Positions 19,962 to 29,863 are shown, counted from the stretch's first letter. The stretch: 64,000 bases of DNA from Photorhabdus asymbiotica (GCF_003634575.1 NZ_RBLJ01000004.1:62001-126000); one strand, 5' to 3'. Notes: a model not told the origin generated them from the sequence alone. Translations and numbers: made by a program.

Positions 19962-21971
19962 ATGAGTAAGGTGTTCAAATTACATTCTGACTTCGAGCCT
20001 GGTGGTGATCAACCAGAGGCCATTTGCCAATTGCAGGAAGGGTTAGAGGACGGGCTTGCCCATCAGACTCTACTAGGAGTAACAGGGTCAGGTAAAACAT
20101 TCACTATTGCTAATGTGATAGCTAATTTAAACCGACCAACCATGGTACTTGCTCCAAACAAGACACTGGCGGCTCAGCTTTACAGTGAAATGAAGGATTT
20201 CTTCCCCGAGAATGCGGTAGAATATTTTGTTTCCTACTACGATTATTACCAGCCTGAGGCTTATGTCCCGAGTTCTGATACTTTTATAGAAAAAGATGCC
20301 TCGGTAAACGAGCATATCGAACAAATGCGCTTATCTGCTACTAAGGCTTTGTTGGAGCGACGGGATGTGATAGTGGTTGCATCTGTATCGGCTATTTACG
20401 GTTTGGGTGATCCGGATAGTTACTTAAAAATGATGCTCCACTTGACCAATGGTATGATCATTGATCAGCGTTCAATTCTGCGACGTTTGGCCGAACTGCA
20501 ATATACCCGTAATGATCAGGTATTTCAGCGGGGTACATTCAGAGTACGTGGTGAGGTAATTGATATCTTTCCAGCTGAATCTGATGAGCATGCCCTGCGT
20601 GTTGAATTGTTTGATGATGAAGTGGAACGGTTGTCACTGTTTGATCCATTGACAGGACAGGTTCAATACAATGTTCCCCGGTATACTGTTTATCCAAAAA
20701 CTCACTATGTTACTCCGCGTGAGCGTATTATTCAGGCGATGGAACAAATTAAAATTGAGCTTGAACAGCGACGAAAAGTATTGCTGGCAAATGGTAAGTT
20801 ACTGGAAGAACAGCGTATTACTCAGCGTACTCAGTTTGATTTGGAAATGATGAATGAACTGGGTTATTGCTCTGGTATTGAAAACTATTCCCGTTACCTT
20901 TCTGGTCGTACCGAAGGAGAACCACCTCCAACATTGTTTGATTACCTCCCAGCTGATGGTTTGCTGGTGGTGGATGAATCGCATGTTACTATCCCGCAAA
21001 TCGGTGGGATGTACCGAGGAGATCGTTCCCGTAAAGAAACGTTAGTGGAATATGGTTTCCGTATGCCTTCCGCACTGGATAACCGACCATTACGATTTGA
21101 AGAATTTGAAGCACTAGCTCCACAGACAATTTATGTTTCTGCGACACCAGGTAAATATGAACTAGAAAAATCTGGGGGTGATGTGGTGGAGCAAGTGGTG
21201 CGTCCTACTGGTTTACTTGATCCTGAAGTGGAGGTTCGCCCGGTAACAACTCAGGTTGATGATCTATTATCTGAAATTCGCATTCGGGCGGTGAAAAATG
21301 AGCGGGTGTTAGTCACGACTCTGACTAAGAGAATGGCAGAGGATTTAACTGAGTATTTGGAAGAACACGGTGAGCGTGTTCGTTATTTGCACTCAGATAT
21401 TGATACCGTTGAACGGGTGGAAATTATCCGGGACCTTCGTTTAGGTGAGTTTGATGTATTGGTAGGCATTAACTTGCTGAGGGAAGGGTTGGATATGCCA
21501 GAAGTCTCTCTGGTGGCAATTCTTGATGCTGACAAAGAAGGTTTTCTGCGTTCTGAACGTTCATTAATTCAAACTATTGGACGTGCCGCTCGTAACCTGC
21601 ACGGTAAAGCGATTCTTTATGGCGATAAAATCACAGATTCAATGGCGAAAGCGATTGGTGAAACGGAACGCCGTCGTACCAAGCAGCAAATATTTAATGC
21701 AGAACGCGGTATTGTTCCAAAAGGTCTGAATAAGAAGATCGGTGATATTTTGCAAATTGGACAGCCTGCTGGCGGTAAAGGGAAAACCAAAGGCAAAGCG
21801 GTTGCCACAACAGAAGCATTTAGCAAGCTATCCGCCAAAGAGTTGGAAAACAAAATCCGCGAGCTGGAGGCGAAAATGTACCAGCATGCGCAGGATCTTG
21901 AGTTCGAATTGGCGGCCAATGTTCGCGATCAGGTGCAAATATTGCGGGAGCAGTTTATTGCTAATTCATGA
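19962..21971 (+). CDS. uvrB: Excinuclease ABC subunit B (UvrB)
   Basis: UvrB is the helicase-like damage-verification subunit of nucleotide excision repair. It is loaded by UvrA and then recruits UvrC. The 669-residue protein begins [11 protein letters not shown]; an upstream in-frame start at 19950 adds only four residues. Features in order are Walker [10 protein letters not shown], the beta-hairpin region [26 protein letters not shown], helicase motifs V-VI ([27 protein letters not shown]), and a C-terminal UVR domain that binds UvrC. It follows a LexA box and ends immediately against the convergent yvcK homologue. Confidence 0.97.
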   Translation: MSKVFKLHSDFEPGGDQPEAICQLQEGLEDGLAHQTLLGVTGSGKTFTIANVIANLNRPTMVLAPNKTLAAQLYSEMKDFFPENAVEYFVSYYDYYQPEAYVPSSDTFIEKDASVNEHIEQMRLSATKALLERRDVIVVASVSAIYGLGDPDSYLKMMLHLTNGMIIDQRSILRRLAELQYTRNDQVFQRGTFRVRGEVIDIFPAESDEHALRVELFDDEVERLSLFDPLTGQVQYNVPRYTVYPKTHYVTPRERIIQAMEQIKIELEQRRKVLLANGKLLEEQRITQRTQFDLEMMNELGYCSGIENYSRYLSGRTEGEPPPTLFDYLPADGLLVVDESHVTIPQIGGMYRGDRSRKETLVEYGFRMPSALDNRPLRFEEFEALAPQTIYVSATPGKYELEKSGGDVVEQVVRPTGLLDPEVEVRPVTTQVDDLLSEIRIRAVKNERVLVTTLTKRMAEDLTEYLEEHGERVRYLHSDIDTVERVEIIRDLRLGEFDVLVGINLLREGLDMPEVSLVAILDADKEGFLRSERSLIQTIGRAARNLHGKAILYGDKITDSMAKAIGETERRRTKQQIFNAERGIVPKGLNKKIGDILQIGQPAGGKGKTKGKAVATTEAFSKLSAKELENKIRELEAKMYQHAQDLEFELAANVRDQVQILREQFIANS

Positions 21972-22880
21972 CTAGCCAAGGTTTTGCAGGGTATTTTCCA
22001 ACGCCTGATGCAGTAATTCACGGTCGTGGCGGTAGGGGATATCCTGTGCTTCCAGTATTTGCTGAGTAACAATTCGGTCGCTGAGCTCACTCGTATCTGT
22101 ACAAGGACCGACAATGACCGCATCAATCATCCGGCAGCCAATTTTATGTTCCATTATTTCTAGCTTATCTTTCAGTGTTAGCTTGGCTGCGGCAATACTC
22201 AATTCTTTCCCGAGATTACCGATATAAATCATATTGGCGTTACTGCGGCGCAGTGCTTGAGTTAAATCTTCAAGTAATAGTAATGGCATCAGACTGGTAA
22301 AGAAGCTACCGGGACCGATAATAATCAGATCTGCTTGAGTAATCGCATCCAGTGCTTCTTTTGTTGCTGTCGCAGGAGGATAAAGCATCAACTCCTGAGG
22401 GATACAATTCAATTGATCAACATTAACTTCGCCATAAATAGTATTGCCTTGATCATCTATTGCCATCAGGTCAACCGGCTGCTCAGACATTGGAATAAGA
22501 TGAGCATTAACTTTTAATAAACTGCGGATTAAATTAATCGCTTCAAGCGGTCTGATACTTAAATGATCTAATGCTTTAAGCATCAGATTACCCAGGTTAT
22601 GTCCTGCCAATTCTCCATTACCACCGAAACGATACTCAAACATTGCTGATGCAACGCTGGGTTCGGTAATAAGCTGATTTAAACAATTGCGGGTATCTCC
22701 CCAGGCAATACCACCTTCAGAACGTCGGATTCTTCCAGTAGAGCCACCATTATCTGTCGTGGTAACGATGCCCGTGAGGCGGGAACCGAGTGATGAAAGA
22801 GAGGACATGACACGCCCAAGGCCATGACCTCCGCCTAGGGCAACTACCCGATCTAAATCGGCTAATGTGCGGTTTCGCAT
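21972..22880 (-). CDS. ybhK: YvcK/CofD-like family protein (YbhK)
   Basis: This 302-residue protein belongs to the YvcK/GlmR group, which bind UDP-sugars and affect gluconeogenic growth and cell-wall precursor supply in other bacteria. No enzymatic role is settled in enterobacteria. The N-terminal motif [15 protein letters not shown] and [16 protein letters not shown] form the nucleotide-sugar site. [21 protein letters not shown] and [13 protein letters not shown] are also typical. It converges on uvrB with no spacer between the stop codons, as in E. coli, where ybhK adjoins uvrB and moaA. Confidence 0.92.
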   Translation of the reverse strand: MRNRTLADLDRVVALGGGHGLGRVMSSLSSLGSRLTGIVTTTDNGGSTGRIRRSEGGIAWGDTRNCLNQLITEPSVASAMFEYRFGGNGELAGHNLGNLMLKALDHLSIRPLEAINLIRSLLKVNAHLIPMSEQPVDLMAIDDQGNTIYGEVNVDQLNCIPQELMLYPPATATKEALDAITQADLIIIGPGSFFTSLMPLLLLEDLTQALRRSNANMIYIGNLGKELSIAAAKLTLKDKLEIMEHKIGCRMIDAVIVGPCTDTSELSDRIVTQQILEAQDIPYRHDRELLHQALENTLQNLG

Positions 22881-23051
22881 AGAATTCCTGCTGCTGACTG
22901 AACTTATATTTATCGAATAATTTTAGCGTAATTTATTATAAAACACGATTAACTGAATCTGTGTCGTGATTTAACACAATGTTTTTATTAAATATAATGT
23001 TTTTATCAATGACCAGATGGTTGTCCATTATTTGTTCTTATGTTTGCTAAG

Positions 23052-23077
23052 TCATTGTATAGTAAATTATATAACGA
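23052..23077. promoter_or_regulatory. ModE-box candidate upstream of moaA
   Basis: TCATTGTATA-N6-TATATAACGA matches the ModE pattern TCGTTATATA-N6-TATATAACGA with a perfect right arm and 8 of 10 in the left. It lies about 110 bp before the Moco riboswitch. In E. coli ModE-molybdate activates the moa operon from such a site. Function is inferred. Confidence 0.75.
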
Positions 23078-23164
23078 ATGTGGATATTCGCGTTTTCCTT
23101 TTTTAAGCGCTAGAATTTGTATTGGAATGCCGTTTTACGCTAAATCATAGGTGTTGAAATTTAA

Positions 23165-23284
23165 CTCCTAGCCTCTGCATCTAAGTCACCGTTTTGCACA
23201 GCGATATGATGCTTTGGCCGTGACCACTGAGTCACCAAGATGTGAGGCAGAAATGCCTGCGTCTCCCATGTTTGGAAAGGTGTT
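23165..23284 (+). ncRNA. Moco (molybdenum cofactor) riboswitch in the moaA leader
   Basis: The leader contains the conserved blocks of the Moco RNA motif: CTCCTAGCCTCTGCA at the 5' side, GCTTTGGCCGTGACCA in the middle, and TCTCCCATGTTTGGAAAGG at the 3' side. The E. coli moaA leader has equivalent blocks (GCUUUGGCCGUGAC, CGCCUCCCGU, GGAAAGGUG). The ribosome binding sequence GGAAAGG is part of the last block, so cofactor binding could mask it and shut off moaA translation. Confidence 0.93.
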
Positions 23285-23287
23285 ATT

Positions 23288-24268
23288 GTGGAACAACTCA
23301 TAGATACTTTTGCCCGCAAATTTTACTATTTGAGGCTATCAATTACCGATGTATGTAATTTCCGGTGCACTTATTGCCTGCCGGAAGGTTATAAACCCCG
23401 TGGACATCACTCCTTTTTGACATTATCTGAAATCCGTCTGGTTGGCCGGGCGTTTGCTGCTCTTGGTACAGAGAAAATCCGTTTGACGGGGGGCGAACCG
23501 ACCATGCGCCGTGATTTTACCGATATTATTTCTGTTATACGTGAAAATGAGTTGATTAAAACTCTTGCTGTAACGACTAACGGTTACCGGATGGAACGGG
23601 ATGTTGCTAAGTGGAAAGAGGCTGGCTTAACTGCGGTGAATGTCAGTATGGATTCACTTGATCCTCGCCAGTTTCATGCGATTACCGGACAGGATAAATT
23701 TTTTCAGGTGATGGGCGGAATTGATGCAGCATTTGAAGCGGGTTTCAGTAAGGTGAAAGTCAATGTGGTGCTGATGAAAAATGTTAATGACATCAGTCTG
23801 CCAGCTTTCTTGCATTGGATAAAAGATCGCCCAATTCAATTGCGGTTTATCGAATTGATGGAAACCGGTGATGGTGGTGAAGTATTTCGAAAATACCATA
23901 TTTCGGGTGAAACAATTCGTGAGCGTTTGTTACACAATGGCTGGTATCAACTTCAACGCTCACGTAGTGATGGTCCGGCTCAGGTTTTCAGCCATCCTGA
24001 TTATCAGGGGGAAATTGGTCTGATTATGCCTTATGAAAAAAATTTCTGCCAAAGCTGTAATCGCCTACGTGTTTCCGCAATAGGTAATCTTCACTTATGC
24101 CTGTTTGGTGAACAAGGAATACCACTGCGTGATTTGTTATCGAGTGAAGAACAACTGGATGATCTGAAATTGCGTATTCAGGGCGGGTTACGCTATAAAC
24201 GGGAAACCCATTTTCTTCATCAAGGTGACAGCGGTATCACGCCAAATCTTTCTGTCATCGGCGGTTAG
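23288..24268 (+). CDS. moaA: GTP 3',8-cyclase MoaA
   Basis: MoaA is the radical-SAM enzyme that starts molybdenum cofactor synthesis by cyclising GTP; MoaC then forms cyclic pyranopterin monophosphate. The 326-residue protein has the N-terminal cluster motif CNFRCTYC (C23, C27, C30), the SAM-binding [12 protein letters not shown], the C-terminal cluster residues in FCQSCNRLR and HLCLFG, and the essential Gly-Gly end (SVIGG). The start is a GTG directly after the riboswitch, with GGAAAGG as ribosome binding site. It is the first gene of moaACDE. Confidence 0.96.
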   Translation: MEQLIDTFARKFYYLRLSITDVCNFRCTYCLPEGYKPRGHHSFLTLSEIRLVGRAFAALGTEKIRLTGGEPTMRRDFTDIISVIRENELIKTLAVTTNGYRMERDVAKWKEAGLTAVNVSMDSLDPRQFHAITGQDKFFQVMGGIDAAFEAGFSKVKVNVVLMKNVNDISLPAFLHWIKDRPIQLRFIELMETGDGGEVFRKYHISGETIRERLLHNGWYQLQRSRSDGPAQVFSHPDYQGEIGLIMPYEKNFCQSCNRLRVSAIGNLHLCLFGEQGIPLRDLLSSEEQLDDLKLRIQGGLRYKRETHFLHQGDSGITPNLSVIGG

Positions 24269-24305
24269 TTGACTATCTTTATATTGTTTTTTTCAGGAGC
24301 GAGTA

Positions 24306-24782
24306 ATGTCCCAATTGACTCACATTAATTCTACCGGTGAAGCCCATATGGTTGATATTTCTGCGAAAGCGGAAACGTCACGCGAGGCTCGGGCAGAAGC
24401 TTTTGTTGAAATGAGGCCAGAAACATTGGCAATGATTATAGAGGGTAGTCACCATAAAGGTGATGTATTTGCAACTGCCCGAATTGCGGGTATTCAGGCG
24501 GCAAAGCGCACATGGGAATTAATCCCGCTATGTCATCCATTATCGCTAACTAAAGTAGAAATCATGCTAGAAGCCCAGACAGAATATAACCGGGTGAGAA
24601 TTGAATCCTGTTGTCGTCTGACGGGGAAAACTGGCGTTGAAATGGAGGCACTGACAGCGGCATCAGTCGCGGCTTTGACAATTTACGATATGTGCAAAGC
24701 GGTACAGAAAGATATGGTTATTGGGCCAGTTCGTTTGCTCGAGAAAATAGGCGGTAAATTAGGCCATTTTAAGGTGGAATAA
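24306..24782 (+). CDS. moaC: Cyclic pyranopterin monophosphate synthase MoaC
   Basis: MoaC converts the MoaA product to cyclic pyranopterin monophosphate. The 158-residue protein begins [19 protein letters not shown], nearly identical to E. coli. The active-site blocks [27 protein letters not shown] and [20 protein letters not shown] are intact. It follows moaA directly after 37 bp; moaB, which sits between moaA and moaC in E. coli, is missing. Its stop overlaps the moaD start in TAATG. Confidence 0.96.
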   Translation: MSQLTHINSTGEAHMVDISAKAETSREARAEAFVEMRPETLAMIIEGSHHKGDVFATARIAGIQAAKRTWELIPLCHPLSLTKVEIMLEAQTEYNRVRIESCCRLTGKTGVEMEALTAASVAALTIYDMCKAVQKDMVIGPVRLLEKIGGKLGHFKVE

Positions 24783-25027
24783 TGATAAAGGTCCTGTTTT
24801 TTGCTCAAATACGTGAGCTGGTAGGTACTGATTCACTGGATTTAGATAATAGTTACATAACCGTTGATAGTTTAAGGAATGCATTAATATCGAAAGGAGA
24901 ACGTTGGGCCTTGGCGCTGGAAGATGGAAAACTGCTGTCAGCCGTAAATCAATCTTTTGTTCATGGTGAACATCCATTGCAGGATGGTGATGAAGTGGCT
25001 TTTTTCCCGCCAGTGACGGGGGGGTGA
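24782..25027 (+). CDS. moaD: Molybdopterin synthase sulfur carrier MoaD
   Basis: MoaD is the ubiquitin-like sulfur carrier of molybdopterin synthase. The 81-residue protein ends in VTGG; the terminal glycine is adenylated by MoeB (encoded at 58.2 kb) and thiocarboxylated. The beta-grasp features VLFFAQIREL and GDEVAFFPPVTGG are typical. It overlaps moaC upstream (TAATG) and is followed by moaE after 3 bp. Confidence 0.95.
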   Translation: MIKVLFFAQIRELVGTDSLDLDNSYITVDSLRNALISKGERWALALEDGKLLSAVNQSFVHGEHPLQDGDEVAFFPPVTGG

Positions 25028-25030
25028 TTA

Positions 25031-25486
25031 ATGGAAAACACCCGTATTTTTGTTGGTTTGGAAAATTTCAATGTAGGGGATGAGTACGAGTGGCTTTCTC
25101 AATGTGATGAAGACGGTGCGATCGTCACTTTCACGGGTAAAGTTCGTAATCATAATTTGGGGGATAGGGTAAGTGGATTGAGGCTGGAACACTATCCCGG
25201 AATGACGGAAAAAGTGCTACGGAATATTGTCGTTGAAGCACGCAGTCGCTGGCCATTGCAGCGAATCAGTATTATCCATCGGGTAGGTGCGCTTTATCCT
25301 GGTGATGAAATTGTGTTTGTTGGTGTCACTAGTGCGCATCGTAGCATGGCTTTTGATGCCGCTGAATTTATTATGGATTACTTAAAGACAAAGGCACCTT
25401 TCTGGAAAAAAGAGTTCTTGCCGGATGGTGAGCGTTGGGTTGAATCCCGTGAAAGCGATCAGGAAGCAGCGAGACGTTGGTTATGA
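25031..25486 (+). CDS. moaE: Molybdopterin synthase catalytic subunit MoaE
   Basis: MoaE, with thiocarboxylated MoaD, converts cyclic pyranopterin monophosphate into molybdopterin. The 151-residue protein has GAIVTFTGKVRNHNLGD, LEHYPGMTEK, RVGALYPGDEIVFVGVTSAHR and the catalytic lysines in KTKAPFWKKE. It is the last gene of the moa operon; ybhL follows after 180 bp with its own likely promoter. Confidence 0.95.
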   Translation: MENTRIFVGLENFNVGDEYEWLSQCDEDGAIVTFTGKVRNHNLGDRVSGLRLEHYPGMTEKVLRNIVVEARSRWPLQRISIIHRVGALYPGDEIVFVGVTSAHRSMAFDAAEFIMDYLKTKAPFWKKEFLPDGERWVESRESDQEAARRWL

Positions 25487-25666
25487 AACTACATTCCTAT
25501 TTTTGCGAAACGCTTCGAAAACTGATGAGGTAAACAAACTACTATACAAGTAATTATTGAATGGTTAATTGTTTTGATTATATTCTGTGATAATGTATAA
25601 AACTTGAATGGGTTGTTGCTATTCAACAGCCTGAATCTTTAAACATTGTCATAAAAGGTAAGCGTT

Positions 25667-26377
25667 ATGGATAGATATCCACGCTCAAATGGTTCGATAA
25701 TCCAACAGGCGGGAACCGGACTGCAAGCTTATATGGCCCAGGTTTATGGTTGGATGACTTGTGGTCTGTTATTAACGGCGTTTGTGGCTTGGTATGTGTC
25801 ACAAAATCAGGCAGTTGTTTTATATATTTTTTCAAACTCAATATTATTCTATGGGTTGATTATTGCTCAGTTTGGCTTGGTTTTCGTCCTCTCAGGTATG
25901 ATTAATCGCATGGGAGCTTCGTTAGCCACAGGGTTGTTTATGCTCTATTCAGCCCTGACTGGCTTAACGCTTTCCAGTATTTTCGTTGTCTATACTACCG
26001 GCTCCATTGCTAGTACTTTTGTCGTGACTGCGGGGATGTTTGGTGCGCTGAGTTTTTACGGCTATACCACCAAACGTAGCCTGAGTGGCCTTGGTAGCTT
26101 CTTATTTATGGGGTTGAGCGGCATTATTTTGGCTTCTCTGATTAACTTCTGGTTAAAGAGTGAAGCGTTGATGTGGGCTGTAACCTATATTGGTGTAGTT
26201 ATTTTTGCGGGTTTGACTGCTTACGACACTCAGAAACTGAAAGAGATGGGTGAAGATCTGGATGTGAATGATAAAGAGAATTTGCGTAAATTCTCTATTG
26301 TTGGCGCACTGACCCTGTATCTCGACTTCATTAATATGTTCTTAATGCTGCTGCGTATTTTTGGCGATCGCCGTTAA
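25667..26377 (+). CDS. ybhL: BAX inhibitor-1 (TMBIM) family membrane protein YbhL
   Basis: This 236-residue inner-membrane protein has seven hydrophobic segments and aligns over its whole length with E. coli YbhL (234 residues). Characteristic blocks are GLQAYMAQVYGWMTCGLL, FMLYSALTGLTLSSIF, FGALSFYGYTTKR and AVTYIGVVIFAGLTAYDTQKLK. The last carries the conserved aspartate pair region of the family. TMBIM proteins in other bacteria conduct calcium; the role here is not known. It is monocistronic, with a terminator and an ERIC right after it. Confidence 0.92.
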   Translation: MDRYPRSNGSIIQQAGTGLQAYMAQVYGWMTCGLLLTAFVAWYVSQNQAVVLYIFSNSILFYGLIIAQFGLVFVLSGMINRMGASLATGLFMLYSALTGLTLSSIFVVYTTGSIASTFVVTAGMFGALSFYGYTTKRSLSGLGSFLFMGLSGIILASLINFWLKSEALMWAVTYIGVVIFAGLTAYDTQKLKEMGEDLDVNDKENLRKFSIVGALTLYLDFINMFLMLLRIFGDRR

Positions 26378-26385
26378 TTAATATC

Positions 26386-26423
26386 TTCAGTGTAGTTAAA
26401 ATAACTTTAATTACACTGAGTTT
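26386..26423 (+). terminator. Terminator after ybhL
   Basis: Stem CAGTGTAGTTAAA / TTTAATTACACTG with a 5-nt loop (one G-U pair) is followed by AGTTTTA. Confidence 0.78.
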
Positions 26424-26550
26424 TATACCCTATGGATTTCAAGTTGCAGCGCGGCGGCAAGTGAACGCATCCCCAGGAGCATAGATAACTATGTGACTGG
26501 GGTAAGTGAACGCAGCCAACAAAGCAGCAGCTTGAAAGATGAAGAGTATA
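26424..26550 (+). repeat. ERIC element after ybhL
   Basis: A complete 127-bp ERIC in forward orientation, directly abutting the ybhL terminator. It marks the left edge of the accessory cassette that replaces the E. coli ybhM-ybhQ interval. Confidence 0.94.
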
Positions 26551-27007
26551 GATTTATTTTCTAATAACGAAGAATTATATCGCTTTATTGGTCTAAAAAT
26601 TCACGATTATATTTTTGTGAATTGTGCTGACGTTATATCAAAAAGAGTATTTATTGAATTAATAATATCTGAATAACAAGACTAGTTATTATTTATGCTT
26701 AGTGATTCTCTTAAATTCATTTAGTTATCGATGGTGATAAACGTTTATGAAGCATATTTTTAAGGTGGATTCACTCCACATAATTCATATTTACTGAGGT
26801 ATCATTACTGCAAGTATAATAATGTTTTGTTATTATTAAATAAGTAATGTAATTGCAATGGTTAATATATTTTTTCATATAAATTATTTGTGATTAATTG
26901 ATTTCTGATTTTTTTCATGAGAATATAAATTGCTGCAAAGGTAAATTTTGTTACATAGAAGTCATGATTCCGATATTCTCACAAGGGAATTCAATGGGGT
27001 TTATTAC
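26551..27007. other. AT-rich region upstream of the oxoamine synthase gene
   Basis: No ORF is supported in these about 450 bp. A short inverted repeat GTGGA-TTCAC-TCCAC lies at 26765-26779 and could be a regulator site. Just before the gene, AAGGGAA precedes an ATG at 26994 that opens a five-codon frame (MGFIT) whose TGA overlaps the gene's ATG. This might be a coupling leader or chance. Confidence 0.4.
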
Positions 27008-28255
27008 ATGAATAATAATAAATTTATAAATTATAAGAAAGTTATTAGCATCTCAGAAAATGATTGGGAAAATGCAGAAAATAATAAGATATCAGGCTTA
27101 GATGTGAAAGTATCTGGTATAAATTATATGACAGACCAATATGGTCGAGATTTTCATCATTTCTGTACTACATCATATCTTGGTCTGGATTATCATAACG
27201 ATATATTAAATGGTGCTATAGACGCGATAAAAGAAACAGGGTCACTTCGTATACCTAACTCGAAGAATAGATGTAAACTTTCCATTTTGGAAAATTATGA
27301 ACAGGAATTGTCAGCGTTATTTAATGCCGAATGTTTAAGTACATTATCATGTAGTTCTGCAAGTTCAGGTATATTGCCTTTACTTGCATCGGGTGTTTTC
27401 ACTGGCAACGTAAACCCGGTTATGGTATTTGACAAATATTCTCATTATTCTATGAATCATTTAAAACCGTCATGCGCTGATGAAACAGATGTGATAACAA
27501 TCCCACATAATGATATGGGTTATCTTGAAGATATATGTAAAAGACATAAGAAAGTAGTTTATGTGGCAGATGGTCTATACAGTATGGGAGGTGTTGCTGA
27601 CATAAGTTCAATAATGTATTTAAAAGAACGGTATGGGTTATTCACCTACTTGGATGATTCACATGCTTTATCTGCTATAGGAGATAAAGGTTGTGGATAT
27701 ATCAGGTCATATATTAAGGATCTGGATGAGACCAGCATTATCGTTGCTTCTTTGGCTAAATCATTTGCAGCCAGTGGTGGTTTAGTTATGTTGGGGAGCC
27801 GTAATCAAAAGAAACTTATTCATCGTTATGGTGGCCCGAGTAATTGGTCTCAGAGCTTAAATTCAGCAGCAATAGGGGCTGGAAGAGCTTCAATTAGGAT
27901 ACATTACAAGCCTGAGTTTAAAGAGCTTCAGGAAAAATTGAAAAAAAATATACAATTATTTGACAGTTTAATAACTACAGATCAACTTGGCAGTTTGACT
28001 GCAATACGATTAATTCAATGTGGTGATGCTTCGTTGGCAAATAAAACGGCTGCATTTTTAGCTGAAAATGGCTTTTTTACATCATCGGTTTTTTTCCCTG
28101 TCGTTCCTCAAGGGCGGGCTGCAATTAGAGTGACTCTCAGAGCTGACATGGATAGTGATTTAATTAAACGATTTTGTTATTTAATCACTGATTTCTTAAG
28201 AGAATCTTTATATCAAGAGAGTGCCACTTTAAATTCCCCAATAAGTGTAGCGTAA
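27008..28255 (+). CDS. PLP-dependent alpha-oxoamine synthase family protein
   Basis: Alpha-oxoamine synthases join an acyl thioester to an amino acid with loss of CO2 (BioF, Kbl, serine palmitoyltransferase, CqsA). The 415-residue protein has the fold's landmarks: TSYLGLDYHNDI, a PLP-stacking His in FDKYSHYSMN (His146), VADGLYSMGGVADI, YLDDSHALSAIGDKG (Asp216/217, His219), the PLP lysine in ASLAKSFAASGG (Lys251), and RAAIRVTLRADM at the end. The block spacing reminds me most of CqsA-type signal synthases and BioF, but substrates cannot be read. I chose the ATG at 27008, with GGGG 8 nt upstream, over a TTG at 26948. Codon use is AT-rich, and an exporter gene follows, so transfer is likely. Confidence 0.8.
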   Translation: MNNNKFINYKKVISISENDWENAENNKISGLDVKVSGINYMTDQYGRDFHHFCTTSYLGLDYHNDILNGAIDAIKETGSLRIPNSKNRCKLSILENYEQELSALFNAECLSTLSCSSASSGILPLLASGVFTGNVNPVMVFDKYSHYSMNHLKPSCADETDVITIPHNDMGYLEDICKRHKKVVYVADGLYSMGGVADISSIMYLKERYGLFTYLDDSHALSAIGDKGCGYIRSYIKDLDETSIIVASLAKSFAASGGLVMLGSRNQKKLIHRYGGPSNWSQSLNSAAIGAGRASIRIHYKPEFKELQEKLKKNIQLFDSLITTDQLGSLTAIRLIQCGDASLANKTAAFLAENGFFTSSVFFPVVPQGRAAIRVTLRADMDSDLIKRFCYLITDFLRESLYQESATLNSPISVA

Positions 28256-28364
28256 AGAAGATAATTTTGTTGTGGGGGAAGGGATAACGATCTCATACCC
28301 CATATTAAGTCTTCTCATTAAAATTATTTTCCCAAGTGTATAATACAATCATCGGTTAATAAAA

Positions 28365-29519
28365 ATGAAAAAAAGTTTATTATTAATACCATGTATATCC
28401 ATTTTTATAGCCCAACTTGGTATGACCATATATCTCCCTGCTGTACCTGAAATCGCATCAGACTTACACTTAAATATAAACCATATTTCATGGATGCTTT
28501 CATCATACTTAATTGGAATGGCTTCATTAATGCTGGTGTGGGGCGGAATATATGATTTTTTTGGGGAAAAGAAATCAATGTTTTTTGCTCTTATTATATT
28601 ATTTGCATGTAGTGTTGGTGTAACGCTATCAACTAATATTTATTCTTTGATTTTAATTAGATTTTTTCAGGGAGTTGGAGCCGGTGGAGTTTCTGTTATT
28701 GCCCGATCAATTTTGCGTGATAATTTTAGAGGAGATGAGTTGGCAAAAGCATTATCTTACTTATCGATAGCATTTGTCATTTCTTTGGGAATTGGGCAAT
28801 CAATAGGTTCTGTTATACTGACCATTTTGGGATGGAAATATATATTTTATATTTTGGCTTTGGGATCATTAATGTCAATGTTATTGTTGCCAACAAAAAA
28901 ATATAATCATAGTAAAAATGAAGAAAATTCAGTATATAACTATATCAATCTGTTAAAAAATAAACATTATATCTATGCAGTTTTCATTGGTGGAATTGGC
29001 TATGGTGCAATTATATCATTTAATATTATGGCTCCATTGATTTTTAAGTTTAATTTTGGTTGGTCAGAAAGCCAATATGGTATTATAGGAATTCCAATCA
29101 GTATATCTTATTTACTTGGAACGATAATTTTAAATCGATACATAGTATATTGCGGTAGATCTAATCTGATGAAAATAGGAGTAATTTTAATTCTTATTGG
29201 TGGTGTAGTTATGTTTGTTGGGAGTATTGTGGGGGGAATTCTGGAGATAATACTATATAGTGCTTATTTCTTAGTTGTTCTTGGGCAAGCAATAAACTAC
29301 CCGATCAGTTTATCTATTGCCTCAGATAAAACCTTTATAACAGGTTCTTCTGTGATGGCATTAATTGGTTTTATTCATCAAATCATAGCCGCGTTTGTTG
29401 GTGGTATAACCGGTCTTTTTTCATATAAAGAATCTTATCTGCTTCCTTTAACGATAATAGTATTATCATCATTTTCACTATTTCTGTTTTATAAAATTAA
29501 TAAAAAATCTGAGAAATGA
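28365..29519 (+). CDS. Bcr/CflA-type MFS exporter
   Basis: This 384-residue protein has about twelve membrane segments. Its N-terminal half carries drug-proton antiporter features: TIYLPAVPEIASDL in helix 1, WMLSSYLIGMASLMLVWGG followed by DFFGEKK (motif A position), and RFFQGVGAGGVSVIARSILRD (motif C region), all typical of the Bcr/CflA subfamily. It is AT-rich like the oxoamine synthase 109 bp upstream on the same strand, and the two probably form one unit. It may export the synthase's product or confer self-resistance; this is inference. Confidence 0.82.
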   Translation: MKKSLLLIPCISIFIAQLGMTIYLPAVPEIASDLHLNINHISWMLSSYLIGMASLMLVWGGIYDFFGEKKSMFFALIILFACSVGVTLSTNIYSLILIRFFQGVGAGGVSVIARSILRDNFRGDELAKALSYLSIAFVISLGIGQSIGSVILTILGWKYIFYILALGSLMSMLLLPTKKYNHSKNEENSVYNYINLLKNKHYIYAVFIGGIGYGAIISFNIMAPLIFKFNFGWSESQYGIIGIPISISYLLGTIILNRYIVYCGRSNLMKIGVILILIGGVVMFVGSIVGGILEIILYSAYFLVVLGQAINYPISLSIASDKTFITGSSVMALIGFIHQIIAAFVGGITGLFSYKESYLLPLTIIVLSSFSLFLFYKINKKSEK

Positions 29520-29525
29520 TCATTA

Positions 29526-29652
29526 TATACCCAATAGATTTCGAGTTGCAGCGCGACGGCAAGTGAACGAATCCCCAGGAGCATAGATAACTATGTGACT
29601 GGGGTGAGTGAAAGCAGCCAACAAAGCAGCAACTTGAAGGATGAAGGGTATA
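29526..29652 (+). repeat. ERIC element, first of an adjacent pair
   Basis: A complete 127-bp forward ERIC (CCCCAGGAGCATAG, GCAGCAACTTGAAGGATGAAGGGTATA; the GCAGC subtype). It starts 6 bp after the MFS stop and is followed by a second ERIC after 4 bp. Confidence 0.95.
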
Positions 29653-29656
29653 AAAA

Positions 29657-29783
29657 TATACCCTATGGATTTCAAGATGCATCGCGACGGCAAGGGAGTG
29701 AATCCCCGGGAGCATAGATAACTATGTGACCGGGGTGAGCGAGTGCAGCCAACAAAGAGGCAACTTGAAAGATGACGGGTATA
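29657..29783 (+). repeat. ERIC element, second of an adjacent pair
   Basis: A complete 127-bp forward ERIC of the other subtype (CCCCGGGAGCATAG, GAGGCAACTTGAAAGATGACGGGTATA, GATGCATCGCGACGG). It lies four bases after the first. The sequence difference shows two separate insertions rather than a tandem duplication. Confidence 0.95.
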
Positions 29784-29863
29784 CTCTGATTGTTCGTAAT
29801 GTTACAGGTGTCTACCACCGATATTTTGGTGGTAGGTTACATATTTCATTTCTATTTTTTGAC

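Noticed and set aside
26994-27011. Five-codon leader peptide before the oxoamine synthase
   Set aside because: Too short to support; it is mentioned only as part of the upstream region.
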